A stretch of DNA of 6,898 nucleotides, taken from an uncultured Treponema sp. Lineage in GTDB: Bacteria; Spirochaetota; Spirochaetia; Treponematales; Treponemataceae. Both the position numbers and the translations under genes were made by a program. The notes under the pieces are model-generated. The model worked only from the letters and a program-made list of their open reading frames with translations, was not told the origin of the DNA and searched no databases. The DNA lies in NCBI GenBank assembly GCA_937885235.1, contig CAKZZK010000003.1, positions 1 to 6,898 of the forward strand. Direction: 5' to 3'. Positions 1-5,726 of the stretch are shown here, in pieces (position 1 is the stretch's first letter; every line of letters starts with the position of its first letter).

Positions 1-14
1 GACAAAGTCGCTTT

Positions 15-48
15 CGAATTCTTGCGACAAATTCCCTTACGAATAATA
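15..48 (+). repeat. 34-bp inverted repeat, left copy
   Basis: Positions 15-48 are the reverse complement of 5548-5581 with a single mismatch (position 21 against 5575). The core reads TTGCGACAAATTCCC followed by TTACGAATAATA. It lies 15 bases upstream of the -35 box of the promoter at 64-92, and its orientation relative to that promoter is the same as that of the right copy relative to the ABC operon promoter. A dyad GTCGC (7-11) / GCGAC (24-28) overlaps the copy. It could be an operator or upstream promoter element shared by the two operons, or one end of a mobile or invertible segment. The sequence shows the repeat; the role is inferred. Confidence 0.85.
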
Positions 49-63
49 GAAATATCCGCTGGC

Positions 64-92
64 TTGACAGCCCTGTGTGACTGCCGTATTAT
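64..92 (+). promoter_or_regulatory. Consensus-like sigma-70 promoter
   Basis: TTGACA at 64-69 and TATTAT at 87-92 are separated by exactly 17 bases, which is close to the ideal housekeeping promoter. The predicted transcription start is at about 98-100, at the GTG start codon of the next gene, so the message would have almost no 5' leader. The 34-bp inverted repeat ends 15 bases upstream of the -35 box. Confidence 0.7.
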
Positions 93-97
93 GAAGG

Positions 98-700
98 GTG
101 TCTTTTTTCTTCTATAAACAAGCTGATGATATTGTCCCCGATGAAAGAGAAGTCGCGCGTTATGTGGGCTACTCGCGCTTGCAGGCGCCTGACGAAAGCA
201 TTGCCGGGATGATCCGCCGCGCCTGTTCCGAAATGCACCCCCTGCTCATTCCCAGATGCGTATATGACCGCTATCCGGTGACGGTGGCGGAGGACGCTGT
301 TTCTTTTGCCGGCATCAGCATTGCTTCCCACGATTTGGCCCGAAACCTTTCAGGCTGTTCCGAAGTGCTGCTCTTTGCCGCAACCATAGGAGCCTCCGTG
401 GATTCCCTCATCCGCCGCACGCAGGCGCAGGACAGGGCGCTTTCCGCTGTCATGCAGGCTGCGGGTGCAATGTTCATCGAAGCTTTCGTGGACGACTTCA
501 ACCATACGATAAAGAAGGAGGCTGCGGCACAGGGACGCCGCACGCATCCCCGCTACAGCCCCGGCTATGGCGATGTACCGCTTTCCGTGCAGCGACAGTT
601 TTTTTCCCTGCTCCAGTGCTATAAAATCAACCTCACACTCATGGACACCCTCATCATGGCTCCAGAAAAATCGGTGACAGCGTTCATCGGCGTGGAATGA
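98..700 (+). CDS. Stand-alone vitamin B12-dependent methionine synthase activation-domain protein
   Basis: This 200-residue protein matches the C-terminal reactivation domain of cobalamin-dependent methionine synthase (MetH). That domain binds S-adenosylmethionine and remethylates the cobalamin after it is accidentally oxidised. In many anaerobic bacteria it is a separate protein working with a MetH that lacks the domain. Supporting motifs are ATIGASVDSLIRR (about 95-107), the SAM-binding signature RYSPGYGDVPL (152-162) and the C-terminal LIMAPEKSVTAFIG (185-198). The length fits single-domain versions. An in-frame TGA at 92-94 excludes any earlier start. GTG at 98 is the first candidate and the next in-frame ATG (208) would remove conserved sequence. 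AAGG lies directly against the GTG, too close for a normal ribosome binding site, so translation may be leaderless. No cobalamin-binding or homocysteine domain is present. No T-tract terminator follows, so read-through into the gene at 787 is possible. Confidence 0.85.
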   Translation: MSFFFYKQADDIVPDEREVARYVGYSRLQAPDESIAGMIRRACSEMHPLLIPRCVYDRYPVTVAEDAVSFAGISIASHDLARNLSGCSEVLLFAATIGASVDSLIRRTQAQDRALSAVMQAAGAMFIEAFVDDFNHTIKKEAAAQGRRTHPRYSPGYGDVPLSVQRQFFSLLQCYKINLTLMDTLIMAPEKSVTAFIGVE

Positions 701-786
701 TTATAGCGATAACCGATGACGATCGCTGCTGCCAGACCTAGTCTCTTGCTTGACAATAGCGCAAAATTGTATGAAGATAAAGGAGC

Positions 787-1275
787 ATGATGATAATAGA
801 AGAATATGGCAAAAAACATATCAGCGCGGCAGTCAGAATCTGGAATGCTGTCGTTGAAGATGGTGTGGCATTTCCGCAGATGGAAAAGCTTACGGAAGAA
901 AGCGGCGAACGTTTTTTCTCTTCCCAGTCCTTTACCGGAATAGCGGTGGACTCTGCCAACGATGAGGAGGTGGGGCTCTATATCCTGCATCCAAACAATG
1001 TGGGAAGATGCGGGCACATAGCAAATGCAAGCTATGCTGTCAAAGCAGACAAACGCGGAATGCACATAGGCGAATTCCTTGTCAAGGAAAGCATAAAAAA
1101 GGCTGGGGAACTGGGCTTTAAGATTTTGCAGTTCAATGCGGTGGTCGCTTCCAATGCACCTGCACTACAGCTGTATAAGAAACTAGGCTTTGTCCAGCTT
1201 GGAAGAATTCCCGGCGGATTTTTGCTGAAAGACGGCAGCTATGAAGATATAATTCCCCACTACATCACAGTATGA
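787..1275 (+). CDS. GNAT-family N-acetyltransferase
   Basis: This cytoplasmic acyl-CoA-dependent N-acyltransferase has about 162 residues, the normal length for a single GNAT domain. The acetyl-CoA pyrophosphate-binding motif A is RGMHIGE (90-96), following the beta strand HIANASYAVKA (77-87). The C-terminal motif B, ASNAPALQLYKKLGF (121-135), is typical of the family. The acceptor cannot be read from the sequence. A strong ribosome binding site, AGGAG (781-785), sits 1 base before ATG 787 and 4 bases before ATG 790, so 790 may be the true start. The stop codon overlaps the larB start as ATGA at 1272-1275, and larB has no ribosome binding site of its own. The two are therefore probably translationally coupled in one operon. 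Whether this enzyme contributes to cofactor synthesis or is only a passenger is unknown. Confidence 0.88.
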   Translation: MMIIEEYGKKHISAAVRIWNAVVEDGVAFPQMEKLTEESGERFFSSQSFTGIAVDSANDEEVGLYILHPNNVGRCGHIANASYAVKADKRGMHIGEFLVKESIKKAGELGFKILQFNAVVASNAPALQLYKKLGFVQLGRIPGGFLLKDGSYEDIIPHYITV

Positions 1276-1955
1276 GCGGCTACGATGAACTGGGCTTTGC
1301 CAAGCTTGATACAGACAGGCGCAAGCGCACCGGTTTTCCCGAAGTGGTGTTCTGTCAGGGCAAAGATGATGCCTATCTTAAAGCTATTTTTACACGGCTC
1401 TTTGAGGCGAACGGTGAAGTGATGGGAACCCGGGCAACGCCGCAGCAGTTTGAGCTGGTAAAAAGCGTTCTGGGCAACGCCCGCTATGACGCGGTTTCTA
1501 AACTCATCACTGTCCGAAACGGGCAGCAGGGACAGCTTATTGGAAATATCGCGGTCTGTACAGCGGGGACGGCGGATATTCCCGTAGCGGAAGAGGCGGC
1601 GCAGACCGTTGAATTCTTCGGCAGCCGTGCAATCCGCCTGTATGATATGGGGGTAAGCGGCATTCACCGCTTGCTTTCTAAGATTGATGTTCTTAACGAG
1701 GCGAACTGCGTCATTGCGATTGCCGGAATGGAAGGGGCGCTTGCAAGCGTGATTGGCGGACTGGTGGCAGTCCCTGTGGTGGCTGTTCCCACGTCGGTGG
1801 GATATGGTGCAAGTCTGGGAGGGCTTTCTGCGCTCCTCACGATGATAAATTCTTGTGCGAACGGAATCAGCGTGGTAAACATAGATAACGGTTATGGTGC
1901 CGGTTACATTGCCACGCAGATAAACAGGCTCGCTGAACATGGTAAAGAGAGGTGA
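1272..1955 (+). CDS. larB: LarB, nickel-pincer cofactor biosynthesis carboxylase/hydrolase
   Basis: LarB (pyridinium-3,5-biscarboxylic acid mononucleotide synthase) carboxylates the pyridine ring of nicotinic acid adenine dinucleotide and hydrolyses the phosphoanhydride, giving P2CMN and AMP. This is the first step towards the nickel-pincer nucleotide of lactate racemase and related enzymes. The N-terminal motif is GFAKLDTDRRKRTGFPEV (8-25). The PurE-like carboxylase domain shows GTADIPVAEEA (99-109), AGMEGALASVIGGL (151-164), PTSVGYGAS (173-181) and NSCANGISVVNIDNGYGAGY. The Cys in NSCANG fits the catalytic cysteine described for the family, as I recall it. At 227 residues it lacks roughly 20 residues that usually precede the first motif. 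An in-frame TGA at 1242-1244 with no start between it and 1272 shows this is not an annotation choice. No ribosome binding site is visible, so initiation probably depends on coupling to the GNAT stop. Confidence 0.93.
   Translation: MSGYDELGFAKLDTDRRKRTGFPEVVFCQGKDDAYLKAIFTRLFEANGEVMGTRATPQQFELVKSVLGNARYDAVSKLITVRNGQQGQLIGNIAVCTAGTADIPVAEEAAQTVEFFGSRAIRLYDMGVSGIHRLLSKIDVLNEANCVIAIAGMEGALASVIGGLVAVPVVAVPTSVGYGASLGGLSALLTMINSCANGISVVNIDNGYGAGYIATQINRLAEHGKER
1945..1954 (+). promoter_or_regulatory. Ribosome binding site that sets the larC start
   Basis: AGAGAGGTGA overlaps the end of larB and is spaced correctly for ATG 1960. The upstream in-frame ATG at 1939 would add seven residues, lies inside larB and has no ribosome binding site. 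The LarC family N-terminus also fits a start at 1960. Confidence 0.7.
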
Positions 1956-1959
1956 TTTA

Positions 1960-3213
1960 ATGTCTGGACGAAGTTTATATCTTGAATGCAATGCCGGAAT
2001 TTCCGGCGATATGGCTGTGGCGGCATTGCTTGATGCGGGCGCGGACGGCGAGGCTTTGCAGGCTGCACTGGCATCTGTTCCCGTGCAGGGCTTCCGCACT
2101 GAGATAAGCCGCGTGAGCAAGAATGGCATTGACTGCACGGACTTCAATGTGATTTTAGACGCCGATATTGAAAACCATGACCATGATATGGACTATCTGT
2201 TCGGGCATGAACACGGCGATGAAGAAAAACATCATCACGAGCATCACCACCATGAGCACAGAAATCTTGCCGATGTGCTTGCGCTGATAGACAAGACGCA
2301 GATGAGCGAGGGAGCGCGGGCTCTTGCACACAAGATTTTCCAGATAATCGCGGAGGCGGAAAGCAAGGCTCACGGCGTAGCGCTTGAAGAAGTGCATTTT
2401 CACGAAGTGGGCGCGCTTGATTCGATTGTCGATGTGATTGCCCTTGCCGTCTGCTTTGACAGTCTGCATGTGGAGCGCGTCTATGTGCCGTTTTTAAATG
2501 AGGGAACTGGCACTGTACGCTGCCAGCATGGAATCCTGCCCATCCCTGTTCCCGCTGTGGCAAACATTGCGGAACGCTATCATCTTCCTCTCCGCATCAT
2601 GGACGAGCATGGTGAATTTGTCACACCTACGGGCGCGGCATTCGTCGCTGCGGTGATGACGGACTCTCATCTTCCCGCACGGTTCATTATACAAAAAATT
2701 GGCATGGGAGCAGGGAAGCGCCAGTATAAGTGGCCAAGCATTGTCCGTGCGCTGATTATTATAGAGGAATCAGCAACATTGAGCGATACCATCTGCAAGC
2801 TCGAAACGAATATCGATGATTGTACCGGCGAGGCACTGGGCTTTGTGATGGAAGAGCTGTTCGCTTCTGGTGCACGGGATGTGCATTACACCCCCTGCTT
2901 TATGAAGAAAAATCGCCCCGCATACCTGCTCACCGTTATCTGTACGGAAGCAGAGCGCGAGAAGATGGAACGGATTATTTTCACGCATACCACGACCATC
3001 GGCATCAGGCGCGTGGCAATGGAGCGCACGGTTTTGAGCCGCAAAGAGATTTCCGTCAGCACCCCCTATGGCGAAATCCGCGCAAAATCAGTGACGGGCA
3101 GCAGCGTCAGCCGTGTGTCGCCGGAATACGAAAGCGTGGCGGAAATCGCGCGGAAGACGGGGAGACCGTTTGGTGAGGTGTATCGGGAGCTTGTGGATTT
3201 GTGTAAGATGTAA
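1960..3213 (+). CDS. larC: LarC, nickel insertion protein for the nickel-pincer cofactor
   Basis: LarC is the CTP-dependent cyclometallase that inserts nickel into the pincer nucleotide (P2TMN) after LarE has supplied sulfur, the final step of NPN synthesis. From ATG 1960 the protein has 417 residues, normal for a full-length fused LarC. Family motifs run in order: YLECNAGISGDM (7-18), VHFHEVGALDSIVDVIA (145-161), GTVRCQHGILPIPVPA (184-199), VTPTGAA (221-227), ETNIDDCTGEALGFVMEEL (282-300) and CFMKKNRPAYLLTVIC (313-328). A His-rich stretch at 73-100 contains about 12 histidines, including the run HHHEHHHHEH, and probably gathers or buffers nickel. In Lactobacillus plantarum the protein is split as larC1/larC2 and joined by programmed frameshifting; here it is one continuous frame. 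It is the last gene of the plus-strand operon, 44 bases from the convergent ABC ATPase gene. Confidence 0.95.
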   Translation: MSGRSLYLECNAGISGDMAVAALLDAGADGEALQAALASVPVQGFRTEISRVSKNGIDCTDFNVILDADIENHDHDMDYLFGHEHGDEEKHHHEHHHHEHRNLADVLALIDKTQMSEGARALAHKIFQIIAEAESKAHGVALEEVHFHEVGALDSIVDVIALAVCFDSLHVERVYVPFLNEGTGTVRCQHGILPIPVPAVANIAERYHLPLRIMDEHGEFVTPTGAAFVAAVMTDSHLPARFIIQKIGMGAGKRQYKWPSIVRALIIIEESATLSDTICKLETNIDDCTGEALGFVMEELFASGARDVHYTPCFMKKNRPAYLLTVICTEAEREKMERIIFTHTTTIGIRRVAMERTVLSRKEISVSTPYGEIRAKSVTGSSVSRVSPEYESVAEIARKTGRPFGEVYRELVDLCKM

Positions 3214-3257
3214 GTCTAATAGCTTACAAGTGTTATATCAGTGGTAGCGGTAAAACC

Positions 3258-3980
3258 CTACAATATGGCGTGCAAGAATTGCTGCAAGCGCTCTGATTTG
3301 GGATTCTGGAAGATTTCCTGTGGACTGCCGCTTTCTGCTATGATGCCGCCGTCCATGAAGAGGACTCTCGTTGCGACTTCACGGGCAAAGCCCATCTCGT
3401 GGGTGACGACAGCCATCGTCATACCGTCTGCCGCAACATCCTTCATGAGGGAAAGTACTTCGCCAACCATCTCCGGGTCAAGCGCGCTTGTCGGTTCGTC
3501 AAAAAGCAGGACTTCTGGATTCATGGCAAGCGAGCGCACGATGGCGATGCGCTGCTTCTGACCGCCGGAAAGACGGGAAGGGTAGCTTTGCGCTTTGTCG
3601 GCAAGGCCTATGCGTCCGAGCAGCTCCATGGCGGCGGATTCTGCTTCTTCTTTGCTCTGCATCTTGAGCGTGAGAGGGGCAAGAGTGATGTTCTGGAGCA
3701 CGGTGAGGTGGGGAAAAAGGTTAAAGTGCTGGAAGACCATGCCCACCTTGCGGCGCAGCATATTTATGTCAGTCTTTTTGTCCATGATATCTTCACCGTC
3801 TATGTAGATGTGGCCGGCATCGGGTTGTTCGAGCAGGTTCAGACAGCGCAGAAAGGTGCTTTTGCCTGCTCCTGAGGGACCGATGATGACAATCTTCTCG
3901 CCCTTGCTGATGTTTTCCGAAATGTCGTTGAGAATGATGTTTCCGCCGAATTTCTTGACGAGGTTTTTAACTTCTATCAC
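3258..3980 (-). CDS. Polar amino acid ABC transporter ATP-binding protein (GlnQ/HisP type)
   Basis: This cytoplasmic ATPase powers the importer encoded upstream. Counting from GTG 3980 (240 residues, the family norm) it shows Walker A GPSGAGKST (34-42), Q-loop glutamine 84 in VFQHFNLFPH, signature LSGGQ (137-141), Walker B VLLFDEP (157-163), D-loop SALD (165-168) and switch histidine 194 in VVTHE. VFQHFNLFPH and THEMGFAREV are hallmarks of the polar amino acid (PAAT) family. The open frame extends to a TTG at 4001. GTG 3980 is preferred because AAAAAAGGA lies about 9 bases upstream and MIEVKNLVKKFG is the usual N-terminus. The start overlaps the permease 3' end by 14 bases, indicating coupled translation in a minus-strand operon. 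The transported amino acid cannot be assigned from this subunit. Confidence 0.95.
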   Translation of the reverse strand: MIEVKNLVKKFGGNIILNDISENISKGEKIVIIGPSGAGKSTFLRCLNLLEQPDAGHIYIDGEDIMDKKTDINMLRRKVGMVFQHFNLFPHLTVLQNITLAPLTLKMQSKEEAESAAMELLGRIGLADKAQSYPSRLSGGQKQRIAIVRSLAMNPEVLLFDEPTSALDPEMVGEVLSLMKDVAADGMTMAVVTHEMGFAREVATRVLFMDGGIIAESGSPQEIFQNPKSERLQQFLHAIL

Positions 3981-4638
3981 TGCGCGCCATCCTTTTTTCA
4001 AAGAGGGAGAATATTTTTGTCAGTCCGAGTGTGAGCACCAGATAGATTGCCGCGCAGGAAAGGAGCGGAATCCATGCATTGTAGGTGGCATTTCGGATAT
4101 TGTCACATGCCTTCTGCAAATCCACAACGGCAATGAAGCTTGCCACCGATGTTTCCTTGATGAGCGTGATGAATTCGCTTGTAAACGTAGGGATGATGAC
4201 GCGGAAGGCTTGTGGCATAATGATTTTTACCATGCTCTGTCCCCATGACAGCCCCAGTGAGCGGCCTGCTTCCATCTGCCCTGCGTCTACACCCTGAATG
4301 CCCGCTCGAAAGATTTCCGTGCAGTATGCTCCTGAGTTGATGCCGAATGCAATGATGGCCACCAGCACCGCGTTGCTCATACCGAGCGGGGAAAAGATGA
4401 CGAAGTAGAATATCATGAGCTGGGTTGCCATCGGAATGCCGCGTATGATGGTGGTATATATAGAAGAAATTGCGCGGAGTACCTTGTTTCCCGAAAGCTT
4501 GAACAGCGCGAAGCTACAGCCGAGCACCGAGCCTATGCACACGGCGCAGAGTGCGATGAGCAACGTGGTGCCCAGTCCGCGCGGAATGAGGAGCCAGCGG
4601 CCCTGGGCTATCATGGTATTGTAGAACGTATTCCACAT
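3967..4638 (-). CDS. Polar amino acid ABC transporter permease (HisM/GlnP type)
   Basis: This 223-residue inner-membrane protein forms the translocation channel, probably as a homodimer because only one permease gene is present. Hydrophobic segments at about 20-46, 66-85, 87-103 and 188-211, plus a less marked one near 145-172, fit the five-helix HisMQ topology. The cytoplasmic EAA loop that docks on the ATPase is clear: MEAGRSLGLSWGQSMVKIIMP (122-142). RGIPMATQLMIFYF (66-79) is also typical of the family. Its ATG follows the binding-protein stop after one base, and it overlaps the ATPase start by 14 bases, so the three genes are one translationally coupled operon. Confidence 0.95.
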   Translation of the reverse strand: MWNTFYNTMIAQGRWLLIPRGLGTTLLIALCAVCIGSVLGCSFALFKLSGNKVLRAISSIYTTIIRGIPMATQLMIFYFVIFSPLGMSNAVLVAIIAFGINSGAYCTEIFRAGIQGVDAGQMEAGRSLGLSWGQSMVKIIMPQAFRVIIPTFTSEFITLIKETSVASFIAVVDLQKACDNIRNATYNAWIPLLSCAAIYLVLTLGLTKIFSLFEKRMARSDRS

Positions 4639-4639
4639 A

Positions 4640-5416
4640 TTACTTTCTGATGATTATGACCTGGTTTGATGTGTAATACGGTTCCGAAAAGTCCACGTTC
4701 TTGCGCCGTTCATCGGTGGCGCTCATGCCGGCAGCAATGAAGTCTATAGCGCCTGACTGCAAGGCAGCGATGAGTCCGTCGAAATTCATATCCACAACCT
4801 GAAGCTTTTTGCCATAGTCGCGGGCGATCAGTTCGCTCATGTAGATGTCAAAGCCCTCCACCTTTGTACCGAGCGTATACTCAAAGGGAGGAAATGCTGC
4901 GTTGGTGCCCATCTTCACGATGTCTGAGGAACTGGCACCGCCTGAAACAGACAGCGTGCTGATGTTGCCGTCTACCGGCATGTAGGCGTTTATCATCTTT
5001 TCATAGGTTCCGTCAGACTTGATTGCCGCAATTGTCTTATTAATAGAAGAAAGCAGTGCGCTGTCGCCCTTGCGCACGGCGATGGCGTATTCTTCCGTGG
5101 CAAACTGCACGTCAGCAATCATGAGGTCGGGGTTGCGCCTGACAATTTCCTTTGCGGGAAGCTCGTCGAGCACCACGGCATCAATAGCCCTGTTCTTGAG
5201 GTCAAGCGCGGCATCGATGCCTGTCTTGAATGACTTGTACTGGGCGTTGGGGAGATTTTCCTGAATGTAGATTTCCCCCGTCGTCCCTGCCTGGCAGCCG
5301 ATTTTTTTGTCCGCAAGGTCTGCCTCGGAATTGATTTCTATCTTTGCCTTCGGTGTACATCCCATCAGTGCCACCATCACGGCGGTGGTCATTATGCCTG
5401 CGAGTAATTTTTTCAT
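4640..5416 (-). CDS. Polar amino acid ABC transporter binding lipoprotein with circularly permuted lobes
   Basis: This is the solute-binding protein of the importer. The 258-residue product starts with a lipoprotein signal (MKKLLAGIM..., lipobox ALMGC, lipidated Cys20). Family 3 binding proteins normally begin with lobe 1 (GTDAAFPPFE... to the first hinge strand) and continue with lobe 2. Here lobe 2 comes first. DLADKKIGCQAGTTGEIY (33-50), AIDAVVLDELPAKEI (77-91), YAIAVRKGDS (110-119) and KSDGTYEKMINAYM (133-146) match the usual C-terminal half. A Ser/Gly-rich linker (147-164) follows, then the usual N-terminal half: MGTNAAFPPFEY (169-180), NFDGLIAALQSGAIDFIAAGM (211-231), DERRKNVDFSEPYYTSNQ (235-252), ending in VIIIRK. 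The cut lies at the inter-lobe hinge. Binding residues of both lobes are kept (Phe175, Arg237, Thr45/46, Asp84), so function is probably retained. The ribosome binding site AGAGGA lies about 10 bases upstream of ATG. Ligand: probably a polar amino acid, identity unknown. Confidence 0.93.
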   Translation of the reverse strand: MKKLLAGIMTTAVMVALMGCTPKAKIEINSEADLADKKIGCQAGTTGEIYIQENLPNAQYKSFKTGIDAALDLKNRAIDAVVLDELPAKEIVRRNPDLMIADVQFATEEYAIAVRKGDSALLSSINKTIAAIKSDGTYEKMINAYMPVDGNISTLSVSGGASSSDIVKMGTNAAFPPFEYTLGTKVEGFDIYMSELIARDYGKKLQVVDMNFDGLIAALQSGAIDFIAAGMSATDERRKNVDFSEPYYTSNQVIIIRK

Positions 5417-5444
5417 ATCAGTCTTGTCCTCTTTGCGTTAAAAT

Positions 5445-5477
5445 AAAAAAAGACAAAGAGATTCTGACCTCTTTGTC
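5445..5477 (-). terminator. Intrinsic-terminator-like hairpin in the leader of the ABC operon
   Basis: On the minus strand GACAAAGAG (5477-5469) pairs perfectly with CTCTTTGTC (5460-5452) around an 8-base loop, followed at once by seven T residues (5451-5445). This is a 9-bp hairpin with a U-tract, oriented towards the binding-protein gene and lying between its promoter and its start codon. No minus-strand gene is visible upstream for it to terminate, so premature termination (attenuation) of the transporter operon is plausible. The plus strand has no T-run after the hairpin. Confidence 0.65.
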
Positions 5478-5489
5478 ATTTCTGCCTGT

Positions 5490-5518
5490 AGTATATGTAT
5501 AATTTTGCATTTAGTCAA
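5490..5518 (-). promoter_or_regulatory. Sigma-70-type promoter of the ABC transporter operon
   Basis: Read on the minus strand, TTGACT (5518-5513) and TATACT (5495-5490) are separated by exactly 17 bases. Transcription should start at about 5483, giving a leader of roughly 67 nucleotides. The terminator-like hairpin would begin only a few nucleotides into the transcript. The sequence just upstream (5520-5545) is very AT-rich and repeats TGCA (TTTTTGCATAAATCTTGCAA), which may be an operator or an UP-like element. Confidence 0.7.
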
Positions 5519-5547
5519 TATTTTTTGCATAAATCTTGCAAAAATTA

Positions 5548-5581
5548 TATTATTCGTAAGGGAATTTGTCGCAAAAATTCG
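5548..5581 (-). repeat. 34-bp inverted repeat, right copy
   Basis: This is the reverse complement of 15-48 with one mismatch at 5575. It lies 29 bases upstream of the -35 box of the ABC operon promoter, in the same relative orientation as the left copy has to its promoter. On the minus strand TTGCGA within the repeat and TATAAT just after it are 19 bases apart, so a second, weaker promoter is possible here. The flanking six bases (CGATTT at 5582-5587, CGCTTT at 9-14) are similar but not identical, so a target-site duplication is not established. Confidence 0.85.
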
Positions 5582-5650
5582 CGATTTTGAGAGAAGCGGC
5601 ATCGGCTCGCCCTCTGTTAAAAGAGAAATGATAATTTTTTTGAATTATCC

Positions 5651-5679
5651 TTGAAAATTTAAGATAAATATGAGATAAT
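5651..5679 (+). promoter_or_regulatory. Sigma-70-type promoter, plus strand
   Basis: TTGAAA (5651-5656) and GATAAT (5674-5679) are separated by 17 bases, giving a predicted start near 5686. A perfect 7-bp dyad, GATAATT / AATTATC with a 6-base loop, ends 1 base before the -35 box and could be an operator. Downstream lie a Shine-Dalgarno-like AAGGA (5714-5718) and ATG 5727, so a short message may once have been, or still be, translated. Confidence 0.5.
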
Positions 5680-5726
5680 ATACTTAACAGGGACCGAAGA
5701 AAGAAATTTGTTGAAGGATGGATATA

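Noticed and set aside
705..727. AGCGAT / ATCGCT inverted repeat as a terminator after the MetH-activation gene
   Set aside because: Only a 6-bp stem with an 11-base loop and no T-tract follows.
750..778. TTGACA at 750-755 as a promoter for the GNAT gene
   Set aside because: No acceptable -10 box lies at 16-18 bases (best is GAAGAT), and transcription would start beside the ribosome binding site.
1260..2147. Long minus-strand open frame (295 codons) opposite larB
   Set aside because: It lies antisense to larB and the start of larC, which have clear family motifs; its translation is low-complexity and shows no domain.
3209..3228. TGTAAG / CTTACA hairpin between larC and the ABC ATPase gene as a shared terminator
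   Set aside because: The stem is AT-rich and short, it overlaps the larC stop, and neither strand has a T-run after it.
5556..5564. CGTAAGGGA shared by the 34-bp repeat and the CRISPR repeat
   Set aside because: Only nine bases match, the flanks do not align, and each belongs to a different palindromic context; chance is the simpler explanation.
9..5587. Target-site duplication flanking the 34-bp inverted repeats (CGCTTT / CGATTT)
   Set aside because: The hexamers differ at one position and no transposase is present, so transposition is not demonstrated.
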